From positions 3,968,001-4,032,000 of the forward strand of contig NZ_CP049786.1 of assembly GCF_011290365.1 (NCBI RefSeq): 64,000 bases of DNA. The letters are read 5' to 3'. The notes under the pieces were generated by a model. The model was not told the DNA's origin and did no database searches. It saw only the letters and a program-made list of their open reading frames with translations. Position numbers and translations under genes: made by a program. The first letter of the stretch is position 1. Each line of letters begins with the position of its first letter. This DNA comes from Leclercia sp. 29361. Its GTDB lineage: Bacteria > Pseudomonadota > Gammaproteobacteria > Enterobacterales > Enterobacteriaceae. Of the stretch, positions 8,739-17,537 are shown piece by piece.

Positions 8739-9062
8739 ATGTTTATTTTCCATAAAGAAACCACGCTGCAGGATCTGGGCAATGGCGTTTCGCGTCGCAT
8801 TCTGGCGCACGACGGCAAAATGATGGCAGTAGAAGTGAATTTCGAAGAGGGCGCCGTCGGCCCGATGCATAACCACCCGCACGAGCAGCTGACCTATGTA
8901 TTATCCGGCGAATTCGAATTCACCATCGGTGAAGAGAAGCATATCGTTACCGCCGGAGACACGCTTTATAAAGAGCCGCATGTGATGCACGGCTGCGTTT
9001 GCCTGAAGCCAGGCACCCTGCTGGATACCTTTACCCCGGTTCGTGAAGACTTCCTGAAATAA
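8739..9062 (+). CDS. kdgF: KdgF, unsaturated-uronate ring-opening cupin
   Basis: A 107-residue single-domain cupin. The metal site is visible as MHNHPHEQ followed by HVMHGC. KdgF converts the unsaturated galacturonate monomer released by pectin and oligogalacturonide lyases to 5-keto-4-deoxyuronate (DKI), the substrate of KduI. The second of two in-frame ATGs (8739) is preferred because AGGA ends 7 bases before it; the ATG at 8733 is only one base from AGGA. A KdgR-type palindrome covers the promoter and a strong terminator follows the stop. It opens the pectin block inserted between ygeA and araE. Confidence 0.93.
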   Translation: MFIFHKETTLQDLGNGVSRRILAHDGKMMAVEVNFEEGAVGPMHNHPHEQLTYVLSGEFEFTIGEEKHIVTAGDTLYKEPHVMHGCVCLKPGTLLDTFTPVREDFLK

Positions 9063-9070
9063 CAAAACAG

Positions 9071-9095
9071 GGCGATGTCACCGCATCGCCTTTTT
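9071..9095 (+). terminator. Rho-independent terminator of kdgF
   Basis: GGCGATG-TCACCG-CATCGCC followed by TTTTT, starting 8 bases after the kdgF stop. Confidence 0.85.
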
Positions 9096-9302
9096 CCCGT
9101 CAGATTGTCACGCCGTAATCATTCAACAAGTTAATTATATCCTCACTATCTTATTTCCCACGCCGCGCGTGGCTACAAACATTAGTAGTTTGTATCTGCC
9201 GGCGATAATTTCCAGAATATGTGCGCAAAGTCCTCTGTTTAGCTGGTTTTTTCTCATCGCCTTTCCGCGCAAGTCGATAAAAATGCCACCCATCTCACCT
9301 TA

Positions 9303-9319
9303 TTGAAACGCTGTTTCGA
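9303..9319. promoter_or_regulatory. KdgR operator candidate 1 before togM
   Basis: TTGAAACGCTGTTTCGA: arms GAAAC and GTTTC with a 3-base centre, the same layout as the kdgF site. It lies about 165 bases before togM. Confidence 0.65.
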
Positions 9320-9375
9320 CCGCGATCACATTTCCACTATTTATCGAATGACGTGGGTTTAAATCGCAATAAAAT

Positions 9376-9400
9376 AAATTAAAACGATGTTTTACAATTT
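9376..9400. promoter_or_regulatory. KdgR operator candidate 2 before togM
   Basis: The core TAAAACGATGTTTTA (9380-9394) sits in A+T-rich flanks about 90 bases before togM. It shares the AAAACGATGTTT core with the kduI site. Confidence 0.65.
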
Positions 9401-9480
9401 GAAAACAACGGTTCATATGTTTTAAAAATGACTCCCCGCACAGATTCCGTTTTAAACCATTAATTACCAGGTAGGTATGT

Positions 9481-10371
9481 ATGAATGAAAACAAGATGCT
9501 GGGGCTGGCGTGGATATCACCCTACATAATTGGGCTGATACTCTTCACCGCTTTCCCCTTTGTTTCATCTTTCTTCCTCAGTTTTACTGAGTACGATTTG
9601 ATGAGCCCGCCGGTATTTAACGGCATAGAAAACTATCGCTACATGCTTACGGAAGATAGCCTCTTCTGGAAATCCATGGGCGTGACCTTTGCCTATGTCT
9701 TTTTAACCATCCCATTAAAGCTGGCCTTTGCGCTGGGTATTGCCTTTGTTCTGAACTTTAAACTGCGCGGCATCGGCTTCTTCCGTACCGCTTACTATAT
9801 TCCGTCGATCCTCGGCAGCTCCGTCGCCATTGCCGTTCTGTGGCGCGCCCTGTTTGCGATTGATGGCCTGCTCAACAGCTTCATTGGCGTGTTTGGTTTT
9901 GACGCAGTGAACTGGCTTGGCGAACCCTCTCTGGCGCTGATGTCCGTGACCCTGCTGCGCGTCTGGCAGTTCGGCTCGGCGATGGTGATCTTCCTCGCCG
10001 CCCTGCAGAACGTTCCGCAGTCGCAGTATGAAGCGGCGATGATCGACGGCGCGTCCAAATGGCAGATGTTCATGAAAGTGACCGTGCCGCTGATTACGCC
10101 GGTGATCTTCTTCAACTTCATCATGCAGACCACTCAGGCGTTCCAGGAATTTACCGGACCCTATGTCATTACCGGCGGTGGGCCAACCTACTCCACCTAC
10201 CTGTTCTCGCTGTACATCTACGACACCGCATTCAAGTACTTTGACATGGGTTATGGCGCTGCACTGGCCTGGGTCCTGTTCCTGGTAGTCGCTGTCTTCG
10301 CCGCTATCGCCTTTAAGTCTTCGAAATACTGGGTGTTCTACTCCGCCGATAAGGGAGGCAAAAATGGCTGA
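9481..10371 (+). CDS. togM: Oligogalacturonide ABC transporter permease TogM
   Basis: A 296-residue inner-membrane permease of the MalF type, starting MNENKMLGLAWISPYIIGL. The permease signature EAAMIDGASKWQMFMKVTVPLI contacts the ATPase. About six hydrophobic segments are visible. Together with TogN it forms the channel that imports short oligogalacturonides (known from Dickeya). The gene ends inside the start of togN (8-base overlap), indicating coupled translation. Several ATGs are stacked at the start; the one at 9481 follows AGGTAGG at a usable distance. Confidence 0.93.
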   Translation: MNENKMLGLAWISPYIIGLILFTAFPFVSSFFLSFTEYDLMSPPVFNGIENYRYMLTEDSLFWKSMGVTFAYVFLTIPLKLAFALGIAFVLNFKLRGIGFFRTAYYIPSILGSSVAIAVLWRALFAIDGLLNSFIGVFGFDAVNWLGEPSLALMSVTLLRVWQFGSAMVIFLAALQNVPQSQYEAAMIDGASKWQMFMKVTVPLITPVIFFNFIMQTTQAFQEFTGPYVITGGGPTYSTYLFSLYIYDTAFKYFDMGYGAALAWVLFLVVAVFAAIAFKSSKYWVFYSADKGGKNG

Positions 10372-11266
10372 TATTCAACAACTCTCCACGGCGAGAAGCC
10401 TCGCAGAACGTGAAGTGGCGCGGACGCTGCGTCGTGAAAAGATTAGCGCCAGTATTCGCTATGTGATCCTGTTGTTTGTTGGCCTGCTGATGCTCTATCC
10501 GCTGGTGTGGATGTTCTCGGCGTCGTTCAAACCGAACCACGAGATCTTCACCACCCTGAGCCTGTGGCCAGCCCACGCCACCTGGGATGGGTTTATCAAC
10601 GGCTGGAAAACCGGTACCGAGTACAACTTCGGTCATTACATGCTGAACACCTTCAAGTATGTGATCCCGAAAGTGATCCTGACCATTATCTCCTCCACCA
10701 TCGTGGCGTACGGTTTTGCCCGCTTCGAGATCCCGTGGAAGAAGTTCTGGTTCGCAACCCTGATCACCACCATGTTGCTGCCAAGCACCGTGCTGCTGAT
10801 CCCTCAGTACCTGATGTTCCGTGAAATGGGCATGCTGAACAGCTATATGCCGCTGTACCTGCCGCTGGCCTTCGCCACCCAGGGGTTCTTCGTCTTCATG
10901 CTGATCCAGTTCCTGCGCGGCGTACCGCGTGACATGGAAGAAGCAGCGCAGATTGACGGCTGTAACTCCATTCAGGTGCTGTGGTACGTGGTGGTGCCAA
11001 TCCTGAAACCGGCCATCATCTCCGTGGCGCTGTTCCAGTTCATGTGGTCAATGAACGACTTTATCGGGCCGCTGATTTACGTCTATAGCGTGGATAAATA
11101 CCCGATTGCACTGGCTCTGAAAATGTCCATCGACGTCACCGAAGGTGCGCCGTGGAACGAAATTCTGGCAATGGCGAGCATCTCCATTCTGCCATCCATC
11201 ATTGTCTTCTTCCTGGCACAGCGCTACTTCGTACAGGGCGTAACCAGCAGCGGAATTAAAGGTTAA
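10364..11266 (+). CDS. togN: Oligogalacturonide ABC transporter permease TogN
   Basis: A 300-residue MalG-type permease. The first membrane segment follows a cytoplasmic N-terminus of about 30 residues, and the ATPase-contact loop EEAAQIDGCNSIQVLWYVVVP is near residue 190. The protein ends VQGVTSSGIKG, typical of MalG-like permeases. It pairs with TogM. It is 12 bases before togA. Confidence 0.93.
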   Translation: MADIQQLSTARSLAEREVARTLRREKISASIRYVILLFVGLLMLYPLVWMFSASFKPNHEIFTTLSLWPAHATWDGFINGWKTGTEYNFGHYMLNTFKYVIPKVILTIISSTIVAYGFARFEIPWKKFWFATLITTMLLPSTVLLIPQYLMFREMGMLNSYMPLYLPLAFATQGFFVFMLIQFLRGVPRDMEEAAQIDGCNSIQVLWYVVVPILKPAIISVALFQFMWSMNDFIGPLIYVYSVDKYPIALALKMSIDVTEGAPWNEILAMASISILPSIIVFFLAQRYFVQGVTSSGIKG

Positions 11267-11278
11267 GAGGGAAATATC

Positions 11279-12406
11279 ATGGCTGAAGTTATTTTCAACA
11301 AACTGGAAAAGGTTTACTCCAACGGCTTCAAAGCGGTACATGCTATCGACCTGAAAATCGCTGAAGGTGAATTCATGGTGATCGTCGGCCCTTCCGGCTG
11401 CGCGAAGTCCACCACCCTGCGTATGCTGGCCGGTCTGGAGACCATCAGCGGCGGCGAAGTGCGCATCGGGGACAAAATCGTCAACAACCTCGCGCCAAAA
11501 GAGCGTGGGATTGCGATGGTGTTCCAGAACTATGCGCTCTATCCGCACATGACCGTGCGTGAAAACCTGGCCTTTGGCCTGAAGCTGAGCAAGCTGCCAA
11601 AAGCGCAAATTGAGGCCCAGGTTAACGAAGCGGCCAAAATCCTTGAGCTGGATGAGCTGCTGGACCGCCTGCCGCGCCAGCTCTCCGGTGGTCAGGCCCA
11701 GCGTGTGGCCGTAGGCCGTGCGATTGTGAAAAAGCCGGACGTGTTCCTGTTCGACGAACCGCTGTCCAACCTTGATGCCAAGCTGCGTGCCTCGATGCGT
11801 ATCCGTATCTCGGACCTGCACAAGCAGCTGAAGGCCTCCGGCAAACCGGCGACCACCGTCTACGTGACGCACGATCAGACCGAAGCGATGACCATGGGCG
11901 ACCGCATCTGCGTGATGAAGCTCGGCCACATCATGCAGGTGGATACCCCGGACAACCTGTACCACAGACCGAAAAACATGTTCGTGGCCGGCTTTATCGG
12001 CTCGCCAGAGATGAACATCCGCGCCAGCAAGCTGGTGCAGCAGGATGGCCAGCTCTCTCTGACCATCGGCAACCAGACCATGCCGTTAAGTCCGGAGCTG
12101 AAAGAGAAAGTCGCCAGCTACGTCGATCAGGACATTTTCTACGGGATTCGCCCTGATTTTGTCTCCATCTCCGATGAGCCTTTCGCCCAGGGCTGCTGCA
12201 GCGGCGAGATGGTTCGCGCCGAAAATATGGGACATGAATTCTTCGTGTACCTGAAAGTTGGCGAGTATGAACTGACTGCCCGAATTCCTTCCGATGAAGC
12301 TAAGCCGATGATTAACAAAGGCCTTCACCGTCAGGTGTACTTTAAGTTTGATATGAATAAGTGTCATATTTTTGACGCGAAAACTGAACAGAACATCTCT
12401 CTCTGA
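11279..12406 (+). CDS. togA: Oligogalacturonide ABC transporter ATPase TogA
   Basis: A 375-residue MalK/UgpC-type ATPase that powers TogMN. The Walker A motif is GPSGCAKST (residues 37-45); the usual GKS glycine is alanine. The Q-loop is VFQNYALYPHMTV, the signature LSGGQAQR, Walker B VFLFDEP, and the switch histidine is in VYVTHDQTEAMT. A C-terminal TOBE-type domain follows from about residue 235. The last residues HIFDAKTEQNISL resemble other sugar ATPases of this group. It lies 14 bases before togB. Confidence 0.93.
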   Translation: MAEVIFNKLEKVYSNGFKAVHAIDLKIAEGEFMVIVGPSGCAKSTTLRMLAGLETISGGEVRIGDKIVNNLAPKERGIAMVFQNYALYPHMTVRENLAFGLKLSKLPKAQIEAQVNEAAKILELDELLDRLPRQLSGGQAQRVAVGRAIVKKPDVFLFDEPLSNLDAKLRASMRIRISDLHKQLKASGKPATTVYVTHDQTEAMTMGDRICVMKLGHIMQVDTPDNLYHRPKNMFVAGFIGSPEMNIRASKLVQQDGQLSLTIGNQTMPLSPELKEKVASYVDQDIFYGIRPDFVSISDEPFAQGCCSGEMVRAENMGHEFFVYLKVGEYELTARIPSDEAKPMINKGLHRQVYFKFDMNKCHIFDAKTEQNISL

Positions 12407-12420
12407 CTGGAGTTATAAAA

Positions 12421-13707
12421 ATGAAAAAAGTGCTTTTAAGCGCAGCAATCTCCGCCACTCTGGGCCTTACTGCTTTGCCATCGATGGCGCAGGATGTTGA
12501 TTTACGTATGTCCTGGTGGGGCGGCAATGGCCGTCACCAGGTCACACTCAAAGCGCTGGAAGAGTTCCACAAACAGAATCCGGATATTAACGTGAAGGCG
12601 GAATACACCGGCTGGGATGGTCACTTATCCCGTCTGACCACCCAGATTGCGGGCGGTACCGAGCCGGACGTCATGCAGACCAACTGGAACTGGCTGCCGA
12701 TCTTCTCGAAAACCGGCGACGGCTTCTACGACCTGAACAAAATGAAGGATGTGATCGATCTTTCCCAGTTCGATCCGAAAGAGCTGCAGTCCACCACCGT
12801 GGACGGCAAGCTGAACGGGATCCCAATCTCCGTGACCGCGCGCGTCTTCTACTTCAACGATGAAGCCTGGAAAAAAGCGGGTGTGGAATACCCGAAAACC
12901 TGGGATGAGCTGAAAGCAGCCGGTAAAGCCTTCGAAAGCAAACTGGGCAAACAGTACTATCCGGTAGTGCTGGAGCACCAGGATACCCTGGCGCTGCTCA
13001 ACTCCTACATGATCCAGAAGTACAACATCCCGGCAGTGGACGAGAAGACGAAGAAATTCGCCTACAGCAAAGAGCAGTGGGTGGAGTTCTTCCAGACCTA
13101 TAAAAGTCTGATCGACAGCCACGTGATGCCGGACACCAAGTACTATGCGTCGTTTGGTAAGAGCAACATGTACGAGATGAAGCCGTGGATCGAGGGTGAA
13201 TGGGGCGGGACCTACATGTGGAACTCCACCATCAAAAAATACTCCGACAACCTGAAACCACCAGCGAAACTGGCGCTGGGCAGCTATCCAATGCTGCCGG
13301 GTGCCACCGATGCCGGTCTGTTCTTTAAACCAGCGCAGATGCTTTCTATCGGTAAATCCACCAAAAACCCGGAAGCCGCAGCGAAAGTCATTAACTTCCT
13401 GCTGAACAGCAAAGAAGGCGTTGAGACTCTGGGTCTGGAACGTGGCGTACCGCTGAGCAAAGTGGCGGTGAAATACCTGACCGAAAACGGCACCATCAAA
13501 GAGGACGATCCGGCAGTGTCTGGCCTGCGTCTGGCGCAGTCTCTGCCAGCGAAACTCTCCGTATCGCCATACTTTGACGATCCGCAGATCGTGGCTCAGT
13601 TCGGCACCTCCCTGCAGTACATCGACTACGGTCAGAAAACCGTGGAAGAGACCGCCGCTGACTTCCAGCGTCAGGCTGAACGTATCCTGAAACGCGCAAT
13701 GCGCTGA
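12421..13707 (+). CDS. togB: Periplasmic oligogalacturonide-binding protein TogB
   Basis: A 428-residue extracellular solute-binding protein (family 1). A cleavable signal peptide occupies about residues 1-23 (MKKVLLSAAI to ending SMAQ). The mature part carries the family pattern of an N-lobe starting VDLRMSWWGG and a conserved TEPDVMQTNW segment. It captures oligogalacturonides that enter through KdgM and delivers them to TogMN. It is the last gene before a terminator. Confidence 0.93.
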   Translation: MKKVLLSAAISATLGLTALPSMAQDVDLRMSWWGGNGRHQVTLKALEEFHKQNPDINVKAEYTGWDGHLSRLTTQIAGGTEPDVMQTNWNWLPIFSKTGDGFYDLNKMKDVIDLSQFDPKELQSTTVDGKLNGIPISVTARVFYFNDEAWKKAGVEYPKTWDELKAAGKAFESKLGKQYYPVVLEHQDTLALLNSYMIQKYNIPAVDEKTKKFAYSKEQWVEFFQTYKSLIDSHVMPDTKYYASFGKSNMYEMKPWIEGEWGGTYMWNSTIKKYSDNLKPPAKLALGSYPMLPGATDAGLFFKPAQMLSIGKSTKNPEAAAKVINFLLNSKEGVETLGLERGVPLSKVAVKYLTENGTIKEDDPAVSGLRLAQSLPAKLSVSPYFDDPQIVAQFGTSLQYIDYGQKTVEETAADFQRQAERILKRAMR

Positions 13708-13723
13708 TTATCTTAGGTTATCA

Positions 13724-13756
13724 ATACCCTACCGTTATGCGGTGGGGTATTTTTTT
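13724..13756 (+). terminator. Terminator between togB and the first ogl
   Basis: Stem ATACCCTACC/GGTGGGGTAT with a 7-base loop and a T-run. It separates the tog operon from the next gene, so that gene is expressed by read-through or from its own promoter. Confidence 0.82.
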
Positions 13757-13773
13757 ATCTGAAGGAACACACC

Positions 13774-14901
13774 ATGAAAGGAAAAATCATCCCTCTGCGT
13801 TTCCGTACCCGCCAGGACAGCCAGACCGGCCACGAGGTGATACGGATGACCCCTCCGCACATTATTTGTCACCGTAACTACTTCTATCAGAAATGTTTTA
13901 CCCGTGACGGCGGCAAGCTGATTTTTGGCGGCGCCTTTGAGGGCCACTGGAACTACTACCTGCTGGATATTGAGCAGCAACAGGCGACCCAGCTGACCGA
14001 CGGTGCCGGAGACAACACCTTTGGCGGCTTCCTCTCCGCGGACGACCAGTCCCTGTGGTACGTGAAAAATAGCCGCGAGCTGCGCCGGGTGGATCTTACC
14101 AGCCTGGAAGAGTACGTGGTGTATGAGGTCGATAATGAGTGGGTGGCCTACGGCACCTGGGTGGCGAACTCTGACTGCACGAAGCTGGTGGGCATTGAAA
14201 TTAAGAGAAGCGACTGGCAGCCGCTCACCGACTGGAGCAAGTTCCGCGCGTTTTACTTCACCAATCCGGAATGCCGTCTGATCAACATCGACCTGCAAAC
14301 CGGCGAACGTGAGGTGATTTTGCAGGAAAAACGCTGGCTCGGGCACCCGATTTATCGGCCGTTCGACGACAGCACCGTGGCGTTTTGCCACGAAGGCCCG
14401 CGCGACGCGATCGATGCGCGCATGTGGCTGATCAACCCGGATGGCAGCAATCTGCGCAAGGTGCGCCAGCATGACGCGGGCGAGAGCTTTACCCACGAAT
14501 TCTGGGTGCCGGACGGCTCGGCGCTCTATTACGTGGCGCATAAGGAGAACGATCCACAGCGCTACCTGTTCAGCGCCGATCCCACGACGCTGGAAAACCG
14601 CCAGCTGATGGCGATCCCGCCCTGCTCCCACCTGATGAGCAACCACCACGGCTCGCTGATTGTCGGTGACGGCTCGCCGCACAATACCGGGGATATCAGC
14701 CTTAACGATCCCTTCATCTGGGTGTTCGACATCGAAAAAGGCACGCAAACCGCCATCTGCCAGCACAATACCAGCTGGAAAGTGCTGGATGGCGACCGCC
14801 AGGTGACGCACCCGCATCCGTCGTTTTCGCCGGACAATAAGTGGGTGCTGTATACCTCGGACGAAGAAGGGATGCCGGCGCTGTACTTGTGTGCGGTCTG
14901 A
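13774..14901 (+). CDS. ogl: Oligogalacturonate lyase, first paralog
   Basis: A 375-residue seven-bladed beta-propeller lyase of the PL22 family that splits di- and oligogalacturonides in the cytoplasm. The metal-site residues known from family structures are present as H286 (CSHLMSN) and Q343, H346, H348 in RQVTHPH; THEFW and HRNYFYQKCF are also kept. GAAGGA precedes the ATG. It is shorter than the second lyase in this window by a gap near residue 303 and a missing C-terminal tail. No KdgR-like palindrome stands before it; the tog terminator is only 17 bases upstream. It is clearly homologous to the second lyase along its whole length but well diverged. Confidence 0.92.
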   Translation: MKGKIIPLRFRTRQDSQTGHEVIRMTPPHIICHRNYFYQKCFTRDGGKLIFGGAFEGHWNYYLLDIEQQQATQLTDGAGDNTFGGFLSADDQSLWYVKNSRELRRVDLTSLEEYVVYEVDNEWVAYGTWVANSDCTKLVGIEIKRSDWQPLTDWSKFRAFYFTNPECRLINIDLQTGEREVILQEKRWLGHPIYRPFDDSTVAFCHEGPRDAIDARMWLINPDGSNLRKVRQHDAGESFTHEFWVPDGSALYYVAHKENDPQRYLFSADPTTLENRQLMAIPPCSHLMSNHHGSLIVGDGSPHNTGDISLNDPFIWVFDIEKGTQTAICQHNTSWKVLDGDRQVTHPHPSFSPDNKWVLYTSDEEGMPALYLCAV

Positions 14902-14903
14902 TG

Positions 14904-14937
14904 CCCTCACCCCAACCCTCTCCCACAGGGAGAGGGA
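14904..14937. repeat. Palindromic repeat, CCCTCTCCC family
   Basis: CCCTCACCCC, then CCCTCTCCC-ACA-GGGAGAGGG. The same inverted repeat recurs at 44727-44764 and 56209-56242. Here it lies between the convergent ogl and araE genes and could also help end transcription. Confidence 0.7.
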
Positions 14938-14944
14938 GAAAACC

Positions 14945-14974
14945 GTAGGCCCGGCTAGCGAAGCGCCGCCGGGC
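14945..14974. repeat. REP-like palindrome
   Basis: GTAGGCCCGGC...GCCGGGC with the GTAGG flank and GC-rich arms of enterobacterial REP elements. It sits just past the araE stop. Confidence 0.65.
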
Positions 14975-14981
14975 GTTAACC

Positions 14982-16397
14982 TCACACGCCGATGTTTCTT
15001 AACTTCTCCCCTGCCATCAGCTTGCGCTCGATGTGCTCCAGGGTGACGCCTTTGGTTTCGGGGATCAGCCAGAAGGTGATACCAATAAACACCACGTTCA
15101 GCACCGTATAGAGCCAGAAGGTTCCCGCTGCGCCGATAGAGTCCAGCAAGGTCAGGAAGGTGGCGCCAATGATCATGTTCGACACCCAGTTGGTGGTGGT
15201 GGAACAGGTGATCCCGAAGTCGCGGCATTTCAGCGGCTGAATTTCAGAGCACAGGATCCACACCACGGGCGCGGCGCTCATGGCGTAACCCGCGATGCAC
15301 ATCATGGTCATGCCCACGGAGAGCCAGGACAAGCTGCTGGACGCGGTACCGTTATCAAACTGCATCAGGCAGTAGCCGAGGATCAGCGTCCCCAGCGCCA
15401 TCACACTAAAACCAATTTTGAGGGCCGGCTTACGGCCCGCTTTATCGACGGTAAACACCGCAATAAACGTAGCGAACATGAAGGTCAGCCCCACCACCAG
15501 GGTGGCGATCATCTGCTGTTCGGTCGTGGTGAACCCGGCCATTTTGAAAATACGCGGCGCGTAATACATGATGATATTCATGCCGGTAAACTGCTGCATC
15601 GCCTGCAACAGCATGCCGAGAAATACCGCGCGACGAACGTTGCGGTTAATTTTAAACAGCGACCAGCCACCTTGTTTCAGCTTGAGGCTTTCGCGGATCT
15701 CGTTCAGCTCTTCCCGCGCTTTCTCAGAGGTGTCGCGCAGCATCCGCAGCACTTCCTCCGCCTCGACGTGCCGCCCTTTTTGCGCCAGCCAGCGCGGACT
15801 GTTGGGCAAAAAGATCACCAGCACAATCAGCAATACTGCCGGGAGCGCCAGAACACCCAGCATGGCGCGCCAGTTGCCGCTGTAGCTGAAATAGGTATCA
15901 GACAGAAAGGCCAGCACGATCCCGAGCGTCACCATCAGCTGGTACATGCTGATCATTTTGCCGCGCACGTTTTCGCTCGCCATCTCCGAGAGATAGAGCG
16001 GTGCGGTGTAGGAGGCAATCCCTACCGCCACCCCCAGCAGCACGCGTGAAAGCAGTAACGCTTCAACGCCCGTGGCAAACGCGGAGCCCAGCGAGCCGGC
16101 CACAAACAGAATGGCACCCACCATCAGGCTATATTTTCGGCCCAGGCGGAATGAGAGCCAGCCGTTGAACAAGGCCCCTACTGCGGCACCCAGCATCATG
16201 CTGCTCACCACCCACTCCTGCAGGCGATTACTGAGCGTAAAGTGATCGGTGATAAAGGGGAGCGCACCGGCAATAACGCCGATATCCAGCCCAAACAGTA
16301 AACCGGCCACCGCCGCGGAAACAGAAACAAACAGGTTCATCCTGCGGGTATCGCGAAGCGCGCGGGGCATAAAGGTTGAGTCATTTATAGATGTCAT
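14982..16397 (-). CDS. araE: Arabinose-proton symporter AraE
   Basis: A 471-residue MFS sugar transporter with 12 membrane segments. Sugar-porter motifs include RLGRKYSLM between TM2 and TM3, KAGRKPALK between TM8 and TM9, PNSPRWLA after TM6 and PETKG at the end. The sequence is almost the same as E. coli AraE. It imports L-arabinose with protons. It holds its conserved place before kduD, but here pectin genes have been inserted between it and ygeA. A CRP-like and an AraC-like site lie upstream. Confidence 0.96.
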   Translation of the reverse strand: MTSINDSTFMPRALRDTRRMNLFVSVSAAVAGLLFGLDIGVIAGALPFITDHFTLSNRLQEWVVSSMMLGAAVGALFNGWLSFRLGRKYSLMVGAILFVAGSLGSAFATGVEALLLSRVLLGVAVGIASYTAPLYLSEMASENVRGKMISMYQLMVTLGIVLAFLSDTYFSYSGNWRAMLGVLALPAVLLIVLVIFLPNSPRWLAQKGRHVEAEEVLRMLRDTSEKAREELNEIRESLKLKQGGWSLFKINRNVRRAVFLGMLLQAMQQFTGMNIIMYYAPRIFKMAGFTTTEQQMIATLVVGLTFMFATFIAVFTVDKAGRKPALKIGFSVMALGTLILGYCLMQFDNGTASSSLSWLSVGMTMMCIAGYAMSAAPVVWILCSEIQPLKCRDFGITCSTTTNWVSNMIIGATFLTLLDSIGAAGTFWLYTVLNVVFIGITFWLIPETKGVTLEHIERKLMAGEKLRNIGV

Positions 16398-16478
16398 ATT
16401 TTCCTGCCTGAACAGCGTAAGACGTTAAATGAAATTACGAGAAACCCTGAAAAAGTGTCAGGTCGTATAACGTGAAAA

Positions 16479-16495
16479 TATGGATTTATTGGCTG
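16479..16495 (-). promoter_or_regulatory. AraC half-site candidate for araE
   Basis: On the minus strand this reads CAGC-CAATAAA-TCCATA, one base from the AraC half-site TAGC-N7-TCCATA. It lies about 82-98 bases before the araE start, next to the CRP-like site, the arrangement expected of an arabinose-induced promoter. Confidence 0.55.
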
Positions 16496-16508
16496 GCAGG
16501 GTGCGATC

Positions 16509-16524
16509 TGTGATGGACATTACA
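16509..16524. promoter_or_regulatory. CRP site candidate for araE
   Basis: TGTGA-TGGACA-TTACA differs from the CRP consensus TGTGA-N6-TCACA at one base. It is about 14 bases from the AraC-like half-site. The rest of the 16398-16663 gap shows nothing further that can be named. Confidence 0.6.
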
Positions 16525-16663
16525 ATTTAAAACAAGGATGAATAATCACCACTTTTTGTTAATAACCTGATTTATAGAGATTAAATATGTGATACGCGTC
16601 ATTTTGGTAAAATGCCTATGGATTTTCCTCGTTTATCGATATGGACAATGGTTAATTCAGGAC

Positions 16664-16692
16664 AAAAAAAACCTCCGCCCGTGAGCAGAGGT
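16664..16692 (-). terminator. Terminator of kduI-kduD
   Basis: On the minus strand: ACCTCTGC-TCACGG-GCGGAGGT followed by a run of seven T. Confidence 0.85.
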
Positions 16693-16712
16693 CTTTTCAA
16701 CAGGGGCGAGAA

Positions 16713-17474
16713 TTAACGCGCCAGCCAGCCGCCGTCAACCGCTACGGTATAGCCGTTGATGTAGTCAGAAGCGCTGGACGCCAGGAACACCACCGGCCCC
16801 ATCAGATCGCTTGGCAGACCCCAACGACCCGCCGGGATACGCTCGAGGATCGCCGCGCTACGCTCTTCATCAGCACGCAGCTGTTGAGTGTTGTTGGTGG
16901 CCATGTAGCCCGGTGCGATGGCGTTCACGTTGATGTTGTGCTGCGCCCATTCGTTCGCCATCAGACGGGTTACGCCCATTACGCCGCTTTTGGAAGCGGT
17001 GTAAGAAGGCACACGGATGCCGCCCTGGTAGGAGAGCATGGAGGCGATGTTAATGATTTTGCCGCCGTTACCCTGCGCGATAAAGTGCTTCGCTGCAGCC
17101 TGAGCCATGAAGAACACGCTCTTGATGTTCAGGTTCATGACGTCGTCCCAGTCTTTCTCGCTGAAGTTGATGGCATCTTCACGACGAATCAGACCGGCGT
17201 TGTTGACCAGAATGTCGATATGACCGAATTCAGCAACCGCACGCTCCAGCAGCTCAGGGATGGCATCGATTTTACGCAGGTCAGCGGTCAGGCTCAGGAA
17301 ACGACGGCCCAGCGCGGTGACGCGCTCGATGGTCTCCTGCGGCTCAACGATGTTGATACCCACGATGTCACAGCCGGCTTCCGCCAGACCCACCGCCATA
17401 CCCTGGCCCAGACCGGTATCACAACCGGTGACGACCGCAACTTTACCTTGCAGAGAAAATGCATCCAGAATCAT
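16713..17474 (-). CDS. kduD: 2-dehydro-3-deoxy-D-gluconate 5-dehydrogenase KduD
   Basis: A 253-residue short-chain dehydrogenase that reduces 2,5-diketo-3-deoxygluconate (DKII) to 2-keto-3-deoxygluconate. The cofactor motif is TGCDTGLGQG, followed by NNAG and the catalytic Ser and YTASK; the C-terminus is TVAVDGGWLAR. Length and sequence match E. coli KduD. It lies 63 bases after kduI on the same strand and is followed by a terminator, so kduI-kduD form an operon. Confidence 0.96.
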   Translation of the reverse strand: MILDAFSLQGKVAVVTGCDTGLGQGMAVGLAEAGCDIVGINIVEPQETIERVTALGRRFLSLTADLRKIDAIPELLERAVAEFGHIDILVNNAGLIRREDAINFSEKDWDDVMNLNIKSVFFMAQAAAKHFIAQGNGGKIINIASMLSYQGGIRVPSYTASKSGVMGVTRLMANEWAQHNINVNAIAPGYMATNNTQQLRADEERSAAILERIPAGRWGLPSDLMGPVVFLASSASDYINGYTVAVDGGWLAR

Positions 17475-17537
17475 TTTTTTTCCTTTAATCTTTCAGCGCC
17501 TGAACGAACAGGCAAGTGTGTGCTTAACTGTCCGCGA

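Larger units (their letters stand above)
9096..9480 (+). promoter_or_regulatory. togMNAB control region
   Basis: A gene-free stretch of 385 bases, A+T-rich in its second half. It holds two clear KdgR-type palindromes (separate entries) and a weaker third, GAAAACAACGGTTC, at 9401-9414. No credible small gene was seen. An exact promoter cannot be placed with confidence. Confidence 0.6.

Noticed and set aside
13735..15228. A 497-codon open frame on the minus strand opposite the first ogl.
   Set aside because: It spans the real lyase gene and its flanking repeats, with no family motif; the plus-strand gene is certain.
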